Assembly (NCBI GenBank): GCA_028279365.1
Contig: JANQNX010000010.1
Span: 270,206-334,205 of the forward strand
Origin: Gammaproteobacteria bacterium
GTDB taxonomy: Bacteria > Pseudomonadota > Gammaproteobacteria > Eutrophobiales > Eutrophobiaceae
Direction: 5' to 3'
DNA: 64,000 bases
Made by a program: the position numbers and the translations under genes. The first letter of the stretch is position 1, and the number at the start of each line of letters is the position of its first letter. Below are positions 1 through 10,235 of the stretch, piece by piece. The notes below the pieces were generated by a model that saw only the letters and a program-made list of their open reading frames with translations, was not told the DNA's origin and ran no database searches.

Positions 1-1279
1 ATTCTTTTGTTATCTGATCCCGTGGGTCGCTATTCTCATCAACCACTTCATTTAAACCGGTAAAGCCGGTTTCCAGCCCACGAATGGCCTTTTGCATGGA
101 CTCCTGAAACGTGCGACCAATCGCCATCACTTCACCGACTGATTTCATTTGTGTATTTAGGCGAGCATCGGCCTGGGGAAATTTCTCAAAGGTAAATCGA
201 GGAATTTTCGTGACGATATAATCAATACTCGGCTCAAACGATGCCGGGGTCACACCGCCGGTAATTTCATTCTCCAGTTCATCCAGCGTGTAACCGACTG
301 CCAGCTTTGCCGCAACGCGCGCAATAGGAAAACCGGTTGCCTTTGATGCCAAAGCAGACGAACGGGATACACGCGGATTCATTTCAATAATAATCAGCTC
401 GCCGTTTTCCGGATTAACAGCGAACTGCACATTGGAACCACCGGTATCGACACCAATTTCGCGGAGCACGGCCAACGAGGCATCGCGCATGATTTGGTAT
501 TCTTTATCGGTTAACGTCTGCGCCGGGGCAATCGTGATTGAGTCACCGGTATGCACTCCCATCGGATCAAAGTTTTCTATCGAACAGATAATGATACAGT
601 TGTCCTGACTATCGCGAACCACTTCCATTTCATACTCTTTCCAACCCAGCACAGATTGATCGATCTGGATTTCTGAAGTGGGTGACGCATCAATACCGCG
701 TGCACAAATATCAAGGTACTCATCCTTATTGTAGGCAATACCTCCTCCGGTACCGCCAAGTGTGAATGACGGCCTGATGATTGCCGGGAAACCCATTTTT
801 TGCATCACCGCTTTGGCTTCATCCATGTTATGCACAATCTCTGAATATGGCATGGCGAGACCAATTTTCTTCATTGCTGCGCGGAATAGATCGCGATCTT
901 CTGCTTTATTGATCGCTTCTTTGGTCGCACCAATCATTTCAACATTATGTTTCTGCAACACACCGTTGCGTTCCAGATCCAATGCACAGTTCAGCGCAGT
1001 CTGCCCACCCATAGTCGGCAACAACGCATCCGGCTTCTCTTTCTCAATAATGCGTTCAACCGTTTGCCAATGTACCGGTTCAATATAGGTTGCATCAGCC
1101 ATATCCGGATCGGTCATGATCGTCGCTGGATTAGAGTTCACCAGGATGACTCGAAACCCTTCCTCACGCAGGGCTTTGCAGGCCTGTGCACCGGAGTAGT
1201 CAAACTCACAGGCCTGACCAATGATAATGGGCCCGGCGCCAATGATGAGAATGCTTTCTATGTCGTTTCTTTTTGGCAT
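1..1279 (-). CDS. carB: Carbamoyl-phosphate synthase large subunit, N-terminal part (cut by window edge)
   Basis: The large subunit uses ammonia delivered by CarA, bicarbonate and two ATP to make carbamoyl phosphate for arginine and pyrimidine synthesis. The reverse strand is open from an ATG at 1277-1279 to the window edge, about 426 codons of a protein usually near 1,070 residues. The start reads [20 protein letters not shown], the canonical CarB N terminus. It is followed by ATP-grasp signatures such as [11 protein letters not shown] and [18 protein letters not shown], so the carboxyphosphate half is seen. It lies 7 bp downstream of carA and is surely cotranscribed with it. Nothing odd in the visible part; the carbamate-phosphorylating half lies outside. 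Confidence 0.97.
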   Translation of the reverse strand, partial: MPKRNDIESILIIGAGPIIIGQACEFDYSGAQACKALREEGFRVILVNSNPATIMTDPDMADATYIEPVHWQTVERIIEKEKPDALLPTMGGQTALNCALDLERNGVLQKHNVEMIGATKEAINKAEDRDLFRAAMKKIGLAMPYSEIVHNMDEAKAVMQKMGFPAIIRPSFTLGGTGGGIAYNKDEYLDICARGIDASPTSEIQIDQSVLGWKEYEMEVVRDSQDNCIIICSIENFDPMGVHTGDSITIAPAQTLTDKEYQIMRDASLAVLREIGVDTGGSNVQFAVNPENGELIIIEMNPRVSRSSALASKATGFPIARVAAKLAVGYTLDELENEITGGVTPASFEPSIDYIVTKIPRFTFEKFPQADARLNTQMKSVGEVMAIGRTFQESMQKAIRGLETGFTGLNEVVDENSDPRDQITKE

Positions 1280-1286
1280 GGCTTAA

Positions 1287-2420
1287 TTATTTTTTATATT
1301 GCTGCATCAACTCGATAAAGTGCTGAAAAACCGGGCGCAGGTCGTGCGGCCCGGGACTCGCTTCCGGATGACCCTGAAAACTAAATGCAGGCTTGGTGGT
1401 ATGGTGGATGCCCTGCAAGGAACCATCAAACAAGGAATGATGCGTTGCAGTTAACGTCTCCGGTAAGGAGTCTTCATCGACAGCAAAACCATGATTCTGA
1501 CTGGAGATCATAACTCGACCATGCTCCACATCTTTTACAGGATGATTAGCGCCATGATGGCCAAACTTCATCTTGATGGTTTTCGCACCCATCGCCAGCG
1601 CTAACAGTTGATGACCCAGGCAAATACCAAACGTCGGTATGCCCTTATCAACAATAGTTCTGATCGCAGCGATGGCATAATCACAGGGGTCAGGATCACC
1701 GGGACCATTGGATAAAAACACACCGTCCGGATTTTCCGATAGCACATCTTCTGCCGGCGTTTTTGCTGGCACGACAGTTAAGTCACATTTTAAATCGGCA
1801 AGAATGCGCAAAATATTTCGCTTAATACCAAAGTCATAAGCAATGACTTTATAAGACTTATCAGCGGTAACTTCGGATAAGCCTGAGTTGATGTCCCAAA
1901 CGCCCTCCTTCCATGAATAGGGTTTATCGGTCGTGACTTCCTTAGCCAGATCCATGCCGACTAATCCGGGAAAGCGATTGGCTGCTTCGACAGCAGCCTG
2001 TTCATCAATTTGTTCGCCAGCTACCAGACAGGCCTTTAGTACGCCGTGTTCACGTAAATGTCGGGTCAACTGTCGGGTATCGATATCGGCAATACCCACG
2101 ACCTTTTGCCTGACCAGATAATCACTCAAGCTTTCCTGCGAACGCCAGTTACTGGTTAGCAATGGCAGGTCTCTTATAACAAGTCCACCGGCACAGACAC
2201 GCGTGGATTCTTCGTCTTCATTATTGATACCGGTATTGCCGATATGAGGATGCGTCAGTGTCACGATTTGCCTGAAGTAAGACGGATCGGTCAGGATTTC
2301 CTGGTAGCCGGTAATCGCAGTGTTAAATACAACTTCACCGACAGACTCGCCTGCTATACCAATGGATTTACCGTGAAATAAAGAACCGTCTTCCAGAGCT
2401 AACAGCGCCTTAACTGCCAA
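1287..2420 (-). CDS. carA: Carbamoyl-phosphate synthase small subunit (glutamine amidotransferase)
   Basis: CarA hydrolyses glutamine and channels ammonia to CarB. The 377-residue protein is of usual length. It has the N-terminal CarA domain ([29 protein letters not shown]) and a class I glutamine amidotransferase domain with the nucleophile elbow [10 protein letters not shown] and the catalytic pair in [11 protein letters not shown]. The start codon is TTG (2418-2420): no ATG fits, and a GAGGAG ribosome site lies a few bases upstream. First gene of the carAB operon, with its own promoter and a hairpin in the short leader. Confidence 0.97.
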   Translation of the reverse strand: MAVKALLALEDGSLFHGKSIGIAGESVGEVVFNTAITGYQEILTDPSYFRQIVTLTHPHIGNTGINNEDEESTRVCAGGLVIRDLPLLTSNWRSQESLSDYLVRQKVVGIADIDTRQLTRHLREHGVLKACLVAGEQIDEQAAVEAANRFPGLVGMDLAKEVTTDKPYSWKEGVWDINSGLSEVTADKSYKVIAYDFGIKRNILRILADLKCDLTVVPAKTPAEDVLSENPDGVFLSNGPGDPDPCDYAIAAIRTIVDKGIPTFGICLGHQLLALAMGAKTIKMKFGHHGANHPVKDVEHGRVMISSQNHGFAVDEDSLPETLTATHHSLFDGSLQGIHHTTKPAFSFQGHPEASPGPHDLRPVFQHFIELMQQYKK

Positions 2421-2442
2421 AAAAATCTCCTCACTAACACAT

Positions 2443-2472
2443 AAAAAAAGGAGTGACCGCGTTGGTTACTCC
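2443..2472 (-). terminator. Hairpin plus U-tract in the carA leader (possible attenuator)
   Basis: On the reverse strand, arms GGAGTAACC and GGTCACTCC (one C-A mismatch, 5-nt loop) are followed directly by seven T. This is the form of an intrinsic terminator, yet no reverse-strand gene lies upstream for it to serve. It lies about 10 nt after the predicted carA start site and 22 nt before the TTG, so it may be an attenuator or a 5' stabilising stem. The function is inferred. Confidence 0.5.
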
Positions 2473-2489
2473 CATCAAGAATAATGATT

Positions 2490-2519
2490 ATTATATGTGA
2501 TCCATATTGTGACTGTCCA
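2490..2519 (-). promoter_or_regulatory. Candidate sigma-70 promoter of carAB
   Basis: On the reverse strand a perfect -10 box TATAAT (2490-2495) lies 18 bp after a -35-like TGGACA (2514-2519). Transcription would start near 2483, giving a leader of about 60 nt that begins just before the hairpin at 2443-2472. Confidence 0.5.
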
Positions 2520-2549
2520 TGAGTCTCGCTACCCATAGATCAATTGAGA

Positions 2550-2885
2550 ATGCGTGAAATTTACATTTGCGAACTGAGTTTTCTAAAGGAAAAGCGAAGT
2601 GTTGGTTGGGAAAACCATGCAGATAAAGCACGCACAAACTACTTCTTTATCTACCAATCCGGACATGTCTTCAGCTATCTGAACCATTGTCCACATACGG
2701 GTGTGAATCTGGATTGGACCGAGCATCAGTTCCTGGATAGCTCCGGGAACTACATACAATGTGCCACTCATGGCGCATTGTTTGAAATTGAGAATGGTTT
2801 ATGCATTCGAGGTCCCTGTCAGCGTCAAAGCCTGATCGCAGTTGAGAACAGGATCGTTAATGACAGTATTTATCTGATTTTATAA
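2550..2885 (+). CDS. Small Rieske [2Fe-2S] protein
   Basis: A 111-residue single-domain Rieske protein. The cluster-binding motifs are CPHTGVNLDW (Cys-x-His) and CATHGALF (Cys-x2-His), about 20 residues apart, as in Rieske-type ferredoxins and the small subunits of some oxygenases and nitrite reductases. It has no signal peptide or membrane segment, so it is probably a cytoplasmic electron carrier. A TTG six bases upstream could also start it; ATG at 2550 is preferred, although no strong ribosome site is visible. It stands alone, divergent from carAB and 117 bp before a kinase gene, so its redox partner is unknown. Confidence 0.85.
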   Translation: MREIYICELSFLKEKRSVGWENHADKARTNYFFIYQSGHVFSYLNHCPHTGVNLDWTEHQFLDSSGNYIQCATHGALFEIENGLCIRGPCQRQSLIAVENRIVNDSIYLIL

Positions 2886-3002
2886 GGAAATAAAGACGTA
2901 AATGGCTTTTTTAATGTAATTTATTATTTTGCGGTGCTAACCTTATATGAATTATAAAAATCTGTAGACTGCAAGCTGCAGCAGCCAGGAATAACAATAA
3001 AC

Positions 3003-4676
3003 ATGAGTGACAGTAAGCGACACTTAAATGCGCTAAAAAAAGGCCAGAAGCTTCACTGGTATGAAATCCAGGATATTCTCGGGCAAGGTGGATTTGGTAT
3101 TACTTATCTCGCTCAAGATTTAAACCTTGCTCATGAAGTTGCTATCAAGGAATACCTGCCGGTTGATCTGGCTATCAGAACGAAAAATGGCACGGTATCG
3201 CCGGTATCAGAGGAACATCATGAACGTTACTACTGGGGGCTGGAACGATTTCTCGATGAAGCCAGAACCCTGGGCCAATTCAAACACCCCAATATTGTTC
3301 GCGTTCGGAATGTCTTTGAGGCAAATAATACGGCCTATATGGTGATGGAATATGAGCTCGGTGAGAGTTTCCAGGAAATATTGAATCGTAGAAAGACGAT
3401 TAGTGAAAGCGATATCAAGACCATTTTATTTCCCATTGTCGATGGCATGAAAGTGGTGCACGCTGCAGGTTTTATTCATCGCGATATCAAGCCCGCCAAT
3501 ATATTTCTTAGAGTGGATGGCGATCCGGTATTGCTGGACTTCGGCTCAGCCAGACAATCATTGGAACAAGGTAACGAATCACTGACCAGTATCTTTTCCC
3601 GTGGCTATGCCCCGATTGAACAATATCACTCCAGCGAGGAAACCCAGGGACCATGGACTGATATTTATGCATTGGGCGCAACTATGTATCGCGCTATTGC
3701 CGGTGTGCCCCCAGCCGATGCAGTGGATCGCAGCTCTGCCATTGCGCAAATCGAGAGCGATACCTACGTCTCGATTTTAGAGATTGGTGGCACCGATTAT
3801 TCTGAAGACTTCCTGGCAGGTATTGACTATGCCATGCAGTTTAAACAACAGGACAGACCGCAGACCATCTCTGAATGGATAGCCACATTTGATCGTCGCA
3901 GCGCAACTAACCGTAAATCAAACGACGAGTTCACCTCAATCCTCGATGAATATATTGTCGCCGCTGAGTCAGGTGATACCGAATCTCAATCGAAACTGGC
4001 CTTTATGTATGCAAAAGGTATCCATACTGATAAAAATGAAACGCTGGCAATTAAGTGGTTTAACGAAGCAGCAAAAAATAACCACATCAATGCACAATAT
4101 AATCTTGCGTTGATGTATGCCAAGGGACGAGGGGTGGAGCAAGACTATCAAAAGGCATTGAAATGGTACTTGCTGGCAGCCGAGCAAGGCGATGTGGCTT
4201 CACAATACACGCTGGGCATGATGTATCAGAAAGGTGTAGGCACTGAGAAAGATCCGAAACGCGCATTTCAATGGTTTCAAACAGCGGCTGAGCAGGGAGA
4301 TATTAATTCACAATACAAGATGGGCGAGTTTCTCAACAAAGGTTTAGGCGTGGAAAAAAATCATGTTGCTGCCTACGAGAGTTATTACGAAGCGGCGATA
4401 AACGGCCACATCCTGGCGCAAATGAAACTGGCTTATATGTATGGCAAAGGCCAGGGCGTGGAAAGAAATGATGCTGAAGCCTACCACTGGTTTCGAAAAG
4501 CCGCCGAACAGGGGCATCCAAAAGCACAATATAACCTTGGCGTTATCTACTCCAAAGGCAGGGGTATCACTAAAAATACGCAGGAAGCAAAACGCTGGTA
4601 CATGCTCGCCGCCGCTCAAGGCGACGAACATGCAGAAAAAGCATTAGATAAGCTGAAAGCTGTCGGCGCAAATTAA
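3003..4676 (+). CDS. Serine/threonine protein kinase with C-terminal Sel1 repeats
   Basis: A Hanks-type kinase of 557 residues. Residues 20-295 hold the catalytic domain: glycine loop GQGGFG at 28-32, ATP-anchoring lysine in VAIKEYLP (K49), HRDIKPANIF near 159-168, DFGSAR near 179, and an activation segment ending GYAPIEQY. Residues 325-550 are about six Sel1-like repeats (pattern ALxxYxxGxGVxxDxxxAxxWxxxAAxxG), a helical scaffold for protein contacts. No membrane segment is evident, so it is probably cytoplasmic. A paralogue with a membrane anchor lies at 18285-19346. The stop codon overlaps that of phaC (shared TTAA). Targets cannot be read from sequence; a link to PHA granules is only suggested by position. 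Confidence 0.93.
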   Translation: MSDSKRHLNALKKGQKLHWYEIQDILGQGGFGITYLAQDLNLAHEVAIKEYLPVDLAIRTKNGTVSPVSEEHHERYYWGLERFLDEARTLGQFKHPNIVRVRNVFEANNTAYMVMEYELGESFQEILNRRKTISESDIKTILFPIVDGMKVVHAAGFIHRDIKPANIFLRVDGDPVLLDFGSARQSLEQGNESLTSIFSRGYAPIEQYHSSEETQGPWTDIYALGATMYRAIAGVPPADAVDRSSAIAQIESDTYVSILEIGGTDYSEDFLAGIDYAMQFKQQDRPQTISEWIATFDRRSATNRKSNDEFTSILDEYIVAAESGDTESQSKLAFMYAKGIHTDKNETLAIKWFNEAAKNNHINAQYNLALMYAKGRGVEQDYQKALKWYLLAAEQGDVASQYTLGMMYQKGVGTEKDPKRAFQWFQTAAEQGDINSQYKMGEFLNKGLGVEKNHVAAYESYYEAAINGHILAQMKLAYMYGKGQGVERNDAEAYHWFRKAAEQGHPKAQYNLGVIYSKGRGITKNTQEAKRWYMLAAAQGDEHAEKALDKLKAVGAN

Positions 4677-5737
4677 CAGCGTTCTGATAACCAACTTGCC
4701 ACCGAAGGCGGAATCATCTTCTGCGCTTTACCACTGACATAAATACCGATATGTCCACCGGGAAATTCCAATGACGAATAGTCATCGGTACCGACACAGC
4801 CTTCCAATGCTTTTGACGAGTCTGGCGGCACCAGGTGATCATCTTTAGCATAAATATTCAGCACCGGGTTTTTAATGTTTTCCAAATCCACCACCTGATC
4901 ACCAATTAATACCGTACCCTTTACCAGTCCGTTTTCCTGATAAAACTGCTTGATAAACTCGCGATAGGTTTCACCAACCTGGTCCGGGCTATCAAAAATC
5001 CATTTCTCCATACGCATGAAATTCATTGCCTTGTCTTTATCATCAAGGATATCAACCAGGTCAACATACTTCTGTCCCATCAAGGTATAGGGCTTCAAAG
5101 TCAGGAAAGTCCAGTTCAACATTTCGCCCGGCACATTGCCAACCGTGTCGACCACTTGATCAATATCGATCTTTTGTACCATGTGTGACAGTAAATCGTC
5201 CTTGGTATGAAAATCGACCGGGGTCACAGTGGTAATCAGGTTCCTTACCTTGTCCTGATGCAATGCGGTGTAGCAAAGACTAAAGCAACCGCCCTGACAA
5301 ATACCTAGCAGGTTTATCTTCTCAAGATCATGTTTATCACGAATGACATCCACACATCGGTCGATATAACCATTAATGTAATCATCCAGTGTCAGGTACT
5401 TGTCAACGCTTTGTGGATAACCCCAATCAATTAGGTATACATCCACACCTTCATCAAGCAAGCCCTGCACCATGGAGCGACCATCTTGAAGATCCGCCAT
5501 ATAGGGTCGATTAACCAGGGCATAAACAATTAATAATGGCACCGAGTTTTGTTTTTTGGTTCTGGATTTAAAATGGTACAGAACCAGGTTGTCTTCCTGA
5601 TAAACCGGGACTTTTTCAGACACACCAACTTCAATGTCTTCCAGCTCGCTTAGGGTTTTAAGCCCCTGTGCCAGCTTCGCATTAAACTCCTGCATTTCGC
5701 TGAAGACATTCACAGGTTTGAAATCCAATGGGTTCAT
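4673..5737 (-). CDS. phaC: Class III poly(3-hydroxyalkanoate) synthase catalytic subunit
   Basis: PhaC polymerises (R)-3-hydroxyacyl-CoA into polyhydroxyalkanoate at the granule surface and in class III enzymes works as a complex with PhaE. The 354-residue length is typical of class III. It has an alpha/beta-hydrolase fold with a lipase-like box GICQGGC in which C147 is the nucleophile, an aspartate in YAKDDHLVPP and a histidine in PGGHIGIY. It follows phaE with an 18-bp gap in an operon. Confidence 0.96.
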   Translation of the reverse strand: MNPLDFKPVNVFSEMQEFNAKLAQGLKTLSELEDIEVGVSEKVPVYQEDNLVLYHFKSRTKKQNSVPLLIVYALVNRPYMADLQDGRSMVQGLLDEGVDVYLIDWGYPQSVDKYLTLDDYINGYIDRCVDVIRDKHDLEKINLLGICQGGCFSLCYTALHQDKVRNLITTVTPVDFHTKDDLLSHMVQKIDIDQVVDTVGNVPGEMLNWTFLTLKPYTLMGQKYVDLVDILDDKDKAMNFMRMEKWIFDSPDQVGETYREFIKQFYQENGLVKGTVLIGDQVVDLENIKNPVLNIYAKDDHLVPPDSSKALEGCVGTDDYSSLEFPGGHIGIYVSGKAQKMIPPSVASWLSERC

Positions 5738-5755
5738 GATTCGATCTCCAAATAA

Positions 5756-6967
5756 TTAGAATTTAAGTTCTATCATGCCGTCGTTATTATCTTTGACGGG
5801 TTGTTTTTTTTCCGCAGTCTCGCGTTTCTTTTGTTTGGCACGCTTGGATTTTTTAAAATCGACAACGCTGGAACTTGTTGCTGCCACTGATTTTTTCTTT
5901 TGCGTTTTCTTTCTCGGTTTGGCCTTGGCTGAAGCACCGGTGTTGTTCCTGCTTGTAGTAGTCTTGCTAAGCGGCTTGTCTCGTAATGTCTTAACCTCTT
6001 GATGCAGTTGCTTGAGCTGCGTCTCCATCTGTCTTATTTGTTTGCGCAACTCATGCTGACGCTTTTCCAGGGCATTGATTGATTTTGTGGTGGGCAAGTT
6101 CATCGAAGCAAGATTATCTTCCATGATGCCCTGGCTCTCTTTTTTAAACGCCATTAATGAGTTAACCAGTCTGGCATTAAGCTCGGAATACTCCTCTGTG
6201 AAAACAAAATCACCGTAGACTTTTTCGTTAGACGCTACCCAGATGTTATAAATCTGCCGCATCGACTCAACTTGTTCGCCTTTTTTGTGCATGCGTATCA
6301 GATCTTTACGCATTAAATCCAGTGCCTCGTGACTTAACTTTGACATAACCGTCTGGAATTCCTGATAGTTATCCTGATAGTTCGCCCACAGGTGTAATGC
6401 CTTTTGCAGCTTTTCCTGTGACTCGCGACTGTATCCCAACCCGGGCATGGTCAAGAATTTCTCACGTAGCTTTTGGACTTCCGGACTAAAATCATTAAAT
6501 GGCTGACCAGCAAACATCTGGGTTTGAGCAAAGGTATTTTTTAATAACTCAAGTGGCTGCTCACACTGGTCTATTAAGTGACTCCAGCTAAACTGCGTTG
6601 TGTTTTGTTCAATAAACGCAGCAACATCCTCAAATGCCTTGTTCAACACAGCCAGCGCATCCTGGTTATTTTTATTCGCCGATGACATCGCATCATACAT
6701 TTTGGAAAATTGTTCGCTGATAAAATAATACTGTCGCGCCTGATCAAGCATTTTCATAAATACATTTTCCTGTTGGGCATTACCAGCAGGTTTAAACGCT
6801 CGCCACCAGGAATCCATTGCATCGGCCCATCCGGGCTGCTGTTGGCTGGAAAACGCTGACGTAAAAGGATTGTTACCTTGGTTCAACGTAGCAAACGCAT
6901 CCATAAACTGTTTTTGTGTTTCAAACCATTGCATTCCCTCAAACGGGTTCTTGTACTTACCATTCAT
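5756..6967 (-). CDS. phaE: Class III PHA synthase subunit
   Basis: PhaE activates PhaC and helps seat it on the granule. The 403-residue protein has the family layout: an N terminus rich in aromatic residues (MQWFETQKQFMDAF), a helical middle with the typical segment PGLGYSRESQEKLQ, a coiled coil near residues 300-330, then a tail. The tail of some 60 residues is unusually rich in lysine and arginine (for example KAKPRKKTQKKK), so the protein may touch DNA or RNA as some granule proteins do; that is inference. First gene of phaEC. I see no clear promoter in the 130 bp before it. Confidence 0.93.
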   Translation of the reverse strand: MNGKYKNPFEGMQWFETQKQFMDAFATLNQGNNPFTSAFSSQQQPGWADAMDSWWRAFKPAGNAQQENVFMKMLDQARQYYFISEQFSKMYDAMSSANKNNQDALAVLNKAFEDVAAFIEQNTTQFSWSHLIDQCEQPLELLKNTFAQTQMFAGQPFNDFSPEVQKLREKFLTMPGLGYSRESQEKLQKALHLWANYQDNYQEFQTVMSKLSHEALDLMRKDLIRMHKKGEQVESMRQIYNIWVASNEKVYGDFVFTEEYSELNARLVNSLMAFKKESQGIMEDNLASMNLPTTKSINALEKRQHELRKQIRQMETQLKQLHQEVKTLRDKPLSKTTTSRNNTGASAKAKPRKKTQKKKSVAATSSSVVDFKKSKRAKQKKRETAEKKQPVKDNNDGMIELKF

Positions 6968-7100
6968 TTTTCAGTCTCAAATTATTGTTCGGTTGAAAAT
7001 ATTATACGCTGTAATTTCGGCTTATTTATGTCTTTAACATTAAATGCAATAAACAAATCATGCTCGAGCCAAAGACATAATCCAGTGACATAATTTATTT

Positions 7101-7137
7101 AAAAAAAAACCCGCAAAACCTTGTGGGTAGTGCGGGT
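7101..7137 (-). terminator. Rho-independent terminator of the phasin gene
   Basis: On the reverse strand, arms ACCCGCA and TGCGGGT enclose a 15-nt loop and are followed by a run of T. It starts about 20 nt after the phasin stop codon and separates phasin from phaEC. Confidence 0.85.
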
Positions 7138-7156
7138 CTATGACATTGCTTAACGT

Positions 7157-7537
7157 TTAGGCAGCTTTTTTGCTGGTACGTTTAGGAGCAGGTTTCTTTT
7201 CTGTCACTGACGCAGTTTCCATGGTTTTTTCAAACCAGCCTACGACTTCGTCACGAGACTCAGTCAATACGTCTGCAGTTTTACGACCGTATTCCATCAT
7301 CTTGCTGCCATACTCGTTAGCATATTCTGCTTCGGCAGTAATGATGTCTTTGTAGTTAGTGGTTGAACCAATGGCTTTGGTGAACTCAACGCCAGACTCA
7401 ATGCTGTAAGATGCCATGCTCATTTGTAATTCAGACAGATCTTTCAGGATTTTAGTGTTAATCGCACCTAATTCCTGCATCGCAGAATAAGACGTTTTGC
7501 TCGCTTCAGTCATTTTTTCAATTATTTCGTTTTGCAT
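7157..7537 (-). CDS. Phasin family protein
   Basis: A 126-residue, mostly helical protein of the phasin family that coats PHA granules and controls their size and number. Visible features are amphipathic helices (MTEASKTSYSAMQELGAINTKIL, shown here as one helix split by charged residues), no cysteine, and an Ala/Lys-rich C terminus (KKPAPKRTSKKAA). Three in-frame ATGs are possible (7552, 7543, 7537). A GGAG at 7547-7550 lies 9 nt before the third, so MQNEIIEK is chosen. It is monocistronic, with its own promoter/operator region and terminator, upstream of phaEC. Confidence 0.88.
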   Translation of the reverse strand: MQNEIIEKMTEASKTSYSAMQELGAINTKILKDLSELQMSMASYSIESGVEFTKAIGSTTNYKDIITAEAEYANEYGSKMMEYGRKTADVLTESRDEVVGWFEKTMETASVTEKKPAPKRTSKKAA

Positions 7538-7598
7538 TTCCATACTCTCCATTAATGTTAAGTGTTACCAAATACTGCAAGACAATTATATTGTGCGC

Positions 7599-7645
7599 TG
7601 CAATATATTGCAATGCAACATAACCAAATGAAAATATTTTGTCAA
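7599..7645 (-). promoter_or_regulatory. Phasin promoter with palindromic operator over the start site
   Basis: On the reverse strand, TTGACA (7640-7645) and TATGTT (7617-7622) are 17 bp apart. The perfect 14-bp palindrome TGCAATATATTGCA (7599-7612), overlapped by TTGCAATGCAA (7608-7618), covers the -10 edge and predicted start. PHA-sensing PhaR repressors are known to bind TGC/GCA-rich repeats in front of phasin genes, so this is a PhaR operator candidate. No phaR is in the window. Confidence 0.6.
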
Positions 7646-7720
7646 TCCTTTGTCTATAGAAATGCAAGTTACTTGATCTAAATCAAAATTGACTGTCGAC
7701 AAGCAGACTAAAGCAAATAA

Positions 7721-8269
7721 TCAATAATGTAGATTTTCCGGAGATTGAGCATAGGCATCCATCGCTTCGAGAATTTCCTGTTTTGCTTCGTCAGGTCCAT
7801 ACCAACCGTCGGTCTTGACCCACTTATTCGGTTCCAGATCTTTATAATGCTCAAAAAAATGGGTAATCAGATTTAACAGGGCTGGCTTTAAATCTTTATA
7901 GGATTGTGTCCCACCGCTGAACTTGGATACGCTATCTAACGGCACTGCCAGAATTTTACTGTCGTCGCCGGCTTCGTCTGTCATCTTTAACACACCAATT
8001 GGACGACAGGGCATCACCGCCCCGGGAATAATCGGCATCGGTGTCTTGATAATCACGTCAACCGGGTCACCATCTTTCGCTAATGTTTTAGGTATGTAAC
8101 CGTAATTACACGGATAGTGCATCGAGGTATTCAAAAAACGGTCAACAAACATTGCACCGGTTTCCTTATCCAGCTCATATTTTACCGGTGGCCCGTTAAT
8201 CGGTATTTCAACAATGACATTCACCTCATTAGGCGCGTCTTTACCAGCTGTTACTCTGTCAAGATTCAT
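7721..8269 (-). CDS. ppa: Inorganic pyrophosphatase (family I)
   Basis: This cytoplasmic Mg-dependent enzyme hydrolyses pyrophosphate and so pulls biosynthetic reactions forward. The 182 residues match the compact prokaryotic family. Signatures are EIPINGPPVKYELDK, the nucleotide-loop region YGYIPKT, and the metal-binding DGDPVDVII. It lies 28 bp downstream of acs, whose reaction makes PPi, and the two are probably cotranscribed. Confidence 0.97.
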   Translation of the reverse strand: MNLDRVTAGKDAPNEVNVIVEIPINGPPVKYELDKETGAMFVDRFLNTSMHYPCNYGYIPKTLAKDGDPVDVIIKTPMPIIPGAVMPCRPIGVLKMTDEAGDDSKILAVPLDSVSKFSGGTQSYKDLKPALLNLITHFFEHYKDLEPNKWVKTDGWYGPDEAKQEILEAMDAYAQSPENLHY

Positions 8270-8297
8270 TTGTTTTCCTTCATTTATCAGTTAACTG

Positions 8298-10235
8298 TTA
8301 CTTATTGGCGCGGTTATCAATCAAATCATCAACCACTGCAGGTTCAGCCAGGGTACTGGTATCACCCAGGTTATCAATTTCGTTGGCTGCCACTTTTCTG
8401 AGGATACGACGCATAATTTTACCCGAGCGCGTTTTAGGCAAGCCGGGTGCCCATTGAATAATATCGGGACTGGCAATTGGCCCAATCTCTTTACGCACGT
8501 GCATCACTAACTCTTTTTTCAGCTCATCACTGGAATCCACCCCGCCCATCAGCGTGACGTAGGCATAAATGCCCTGCCCTTTAATGTCATGCGGGTAACC
8601 GACAACCGCGGCTTCAGCGACGGCCTCATGTAATACCAGTGCACTTTCAACTTCGGCGGTTCCCATACGATGGCCTGAGACATTAATCACATCATCAACC
8701 CGACCAGTAATCCAGTAATAGCCATCTTCGTCGCGTCGAGCACCATCACCACTAAAATACTTGCCAGGGAACATCTTGAAGTAAGTTTCGACAAAACGAT
8801 CATGATCGCCATAGACGGTTCGCATCTGACCCGGCCATGGACGTTTAATACATAACGCACCTTCAACCGCACCTTCCAGTTCATTACCCTGATCATCAAC
8901 CAAACAAGGCTCAACCCCAAAGAAAGGTAGCGATGCTGAACCAGGTTTTAATGCGGTTGCGCCAGGTAATGGCGTGATGAGATGTCCGCCGGTTTCGGTC
9001 TGCCACCAAGTATCGACTATTGGACAGTTACCGTTGCCAACGACATTGTAATACCACTCCCAGGCCTCGGGATTAATGGGTTCGCCAACAGAACCCAGCA
9101 CACGCAAACTGGAGCGATCAGTTTTGCTGACAAATTCGTCACCCTGCCCCATCAACATTCTGATCGCGGTGGGTGCAGTATAAAATGAGTTCACCTTCCA
9201 TTTATCCACGACCTGCCAGAAACGACTGGCATCAGGAAAATTAGGCACACCTTCAAACATAATCGAAGTAGCACCATTCGCTAACGGACCATAAACAATA
9301 TAAGAATGACCGGTCACCCAACCGACATCAGCTGTACACCAATAGATGTCACCTTCCTGATAATCGAATACATATTTGTGCGTCATTGCCGCGTAAAGCA
9401 AATAGCCACCGGTAGTATGCAATACGCCTTTCGGCATACCGGTAGAGCCCGATGTGTAAAGTACAAACAGCGGATCCTCAGCGTCCATTTCTTCAGGCGG
9501 GCATTCGTTGGATGCCGCTTCAATCAGTTCGTGATACCAGACATCCCGATCATCCTGCCAATCGATGTCACCGCCAGTGCGTTTCACTACAATACAGGTA
9601 TTCACATTCGGACAATCAGCCAGACCTTTGTCAGCGTTCGCCTTCAATGGAATTTGTTTCTTGCCGCGCAGACTGTAATCACTGGTCACGACCACTTTAC
9701 AATCCGCGTTGTTAATACGGTCGCGAAGTGCATCAGGCGAGAAGCCACCGAACACAATGGAATGAATGGCACCAATTCGGGTACAGGCCAACATGGCAAT
9801 GGCGGATTCCGGAATCATCGGCAGGTAAAGACATACCCGGTCGCCTTTTTTTACCCCACGCGATTTAAGTGCATTGGCGAAGCGACAGACTTCGTCATGC
9901 AGTTCTTTATAAGTAATTTGCCTGTCTTCGGTCGGATCATCACCTTCCCAGATTATCGCTACCTGATCGCCGCGCTGTTCAAGATGCCTGTCGAGGCAAT
10001 TGTAACTGACGTTAAGTGTTGCCCCCTTAAACCAGTTAATGTCAGCAGTGGTATAGTTCCATTCCTGAACCTTGTCCCATTTTGAAAACCAGGTTAAAAA
10101 TTGTTCTGCTTGTTCTGACCAAAATGCATCGGCATCATTAATTGATCGGTCATACATTTCCTTGTACTGGCTTTCATTAATATGGGCGTTTTTGGAAATC
10201 TCCTCCGGTACTGCATACAGTTTATTATCTGACAT
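8298..10235 (-). CDS. acs: Acetyl-CoA synthetase (AMP-forming)
   Basis: Acs activates acetate to acetyl-CoA through acetyl-AMP, releasing PPi and AMP. The 645-residue protein is of family length. It has the AMP-binding motif [15 protein letters not shown], the adenylate signature WWQTETGGH, the hinge [17 protein letters not shown], and the C-terminal [14 protein letters not shown], whose lysine is the usual acetylation site. Start: ATG at 10235 ([12 protein letters not shown]), behind an AGAGAG. An 11-codon TTG extension is open but unlike family members. Acetyl-CoA from this step could feed PHA synthesis. Confidence 0.97.
   Translation of the reverse strand: MSDNKLYAVPEEISKNAHINESQYKEMYDRSINDADAFWSEQAEQFLTWFSKWDKVQEWNYTTADINWFKGATLNVSYNCLDRHLEQRGDQVAIIWEGDDPTEDRQITYKELHDEVCRFANALKSRGVKKGDRVCLYLPMIPESAIAMLACTRIGAIHSIVFGGFSPDALRDRINNADCKVVVTSDYSLRGKKQIPLKANADKGLADCPNVNTCIVVKRTGGDIDWQDDRDVWYHELIEAASNECPPEEMDAEDPLFVLYTSGSTGMPKGVLHTTGGYLLYAAMTHKYVFDYQEGDIYWCTADVGWVTGHSYIVYGPLANGATSIMFEGVPNFPDASRFWQVVDKWKVNSFYTAPTAIRMLMGQGDEFVSKTDRSSLRVLGSVGEPINPEAWEWYYNVVGNGNCPIVDTWWQTETGGHLITPLPGATALKPGSASLPFFGVEPCLVDDQGNELEGAVEGALCIKRPWPGQMRTVYGDHDRFVETYFKMFPGKYFSGDGARRDEDGYYWITGRVDDVINVSGHRMGTAEVESALVLHEAVAEAAVVGYPHDIKGQGIYAYVTLMGGVDSSDELKKELVMHVRKEIGPIASPDIIQWAPGLPKTRSGKIMRRILRKVAANEIDNLGDTSTLAEPAVVDDLIDNRANK

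Noticed and set aside
9306-10085. 259-residue open frame on the forward strand
   Set aside because: It is the antisense of acs; the composition is unlike a real protein, and acs on the other strand is complete and conserved.
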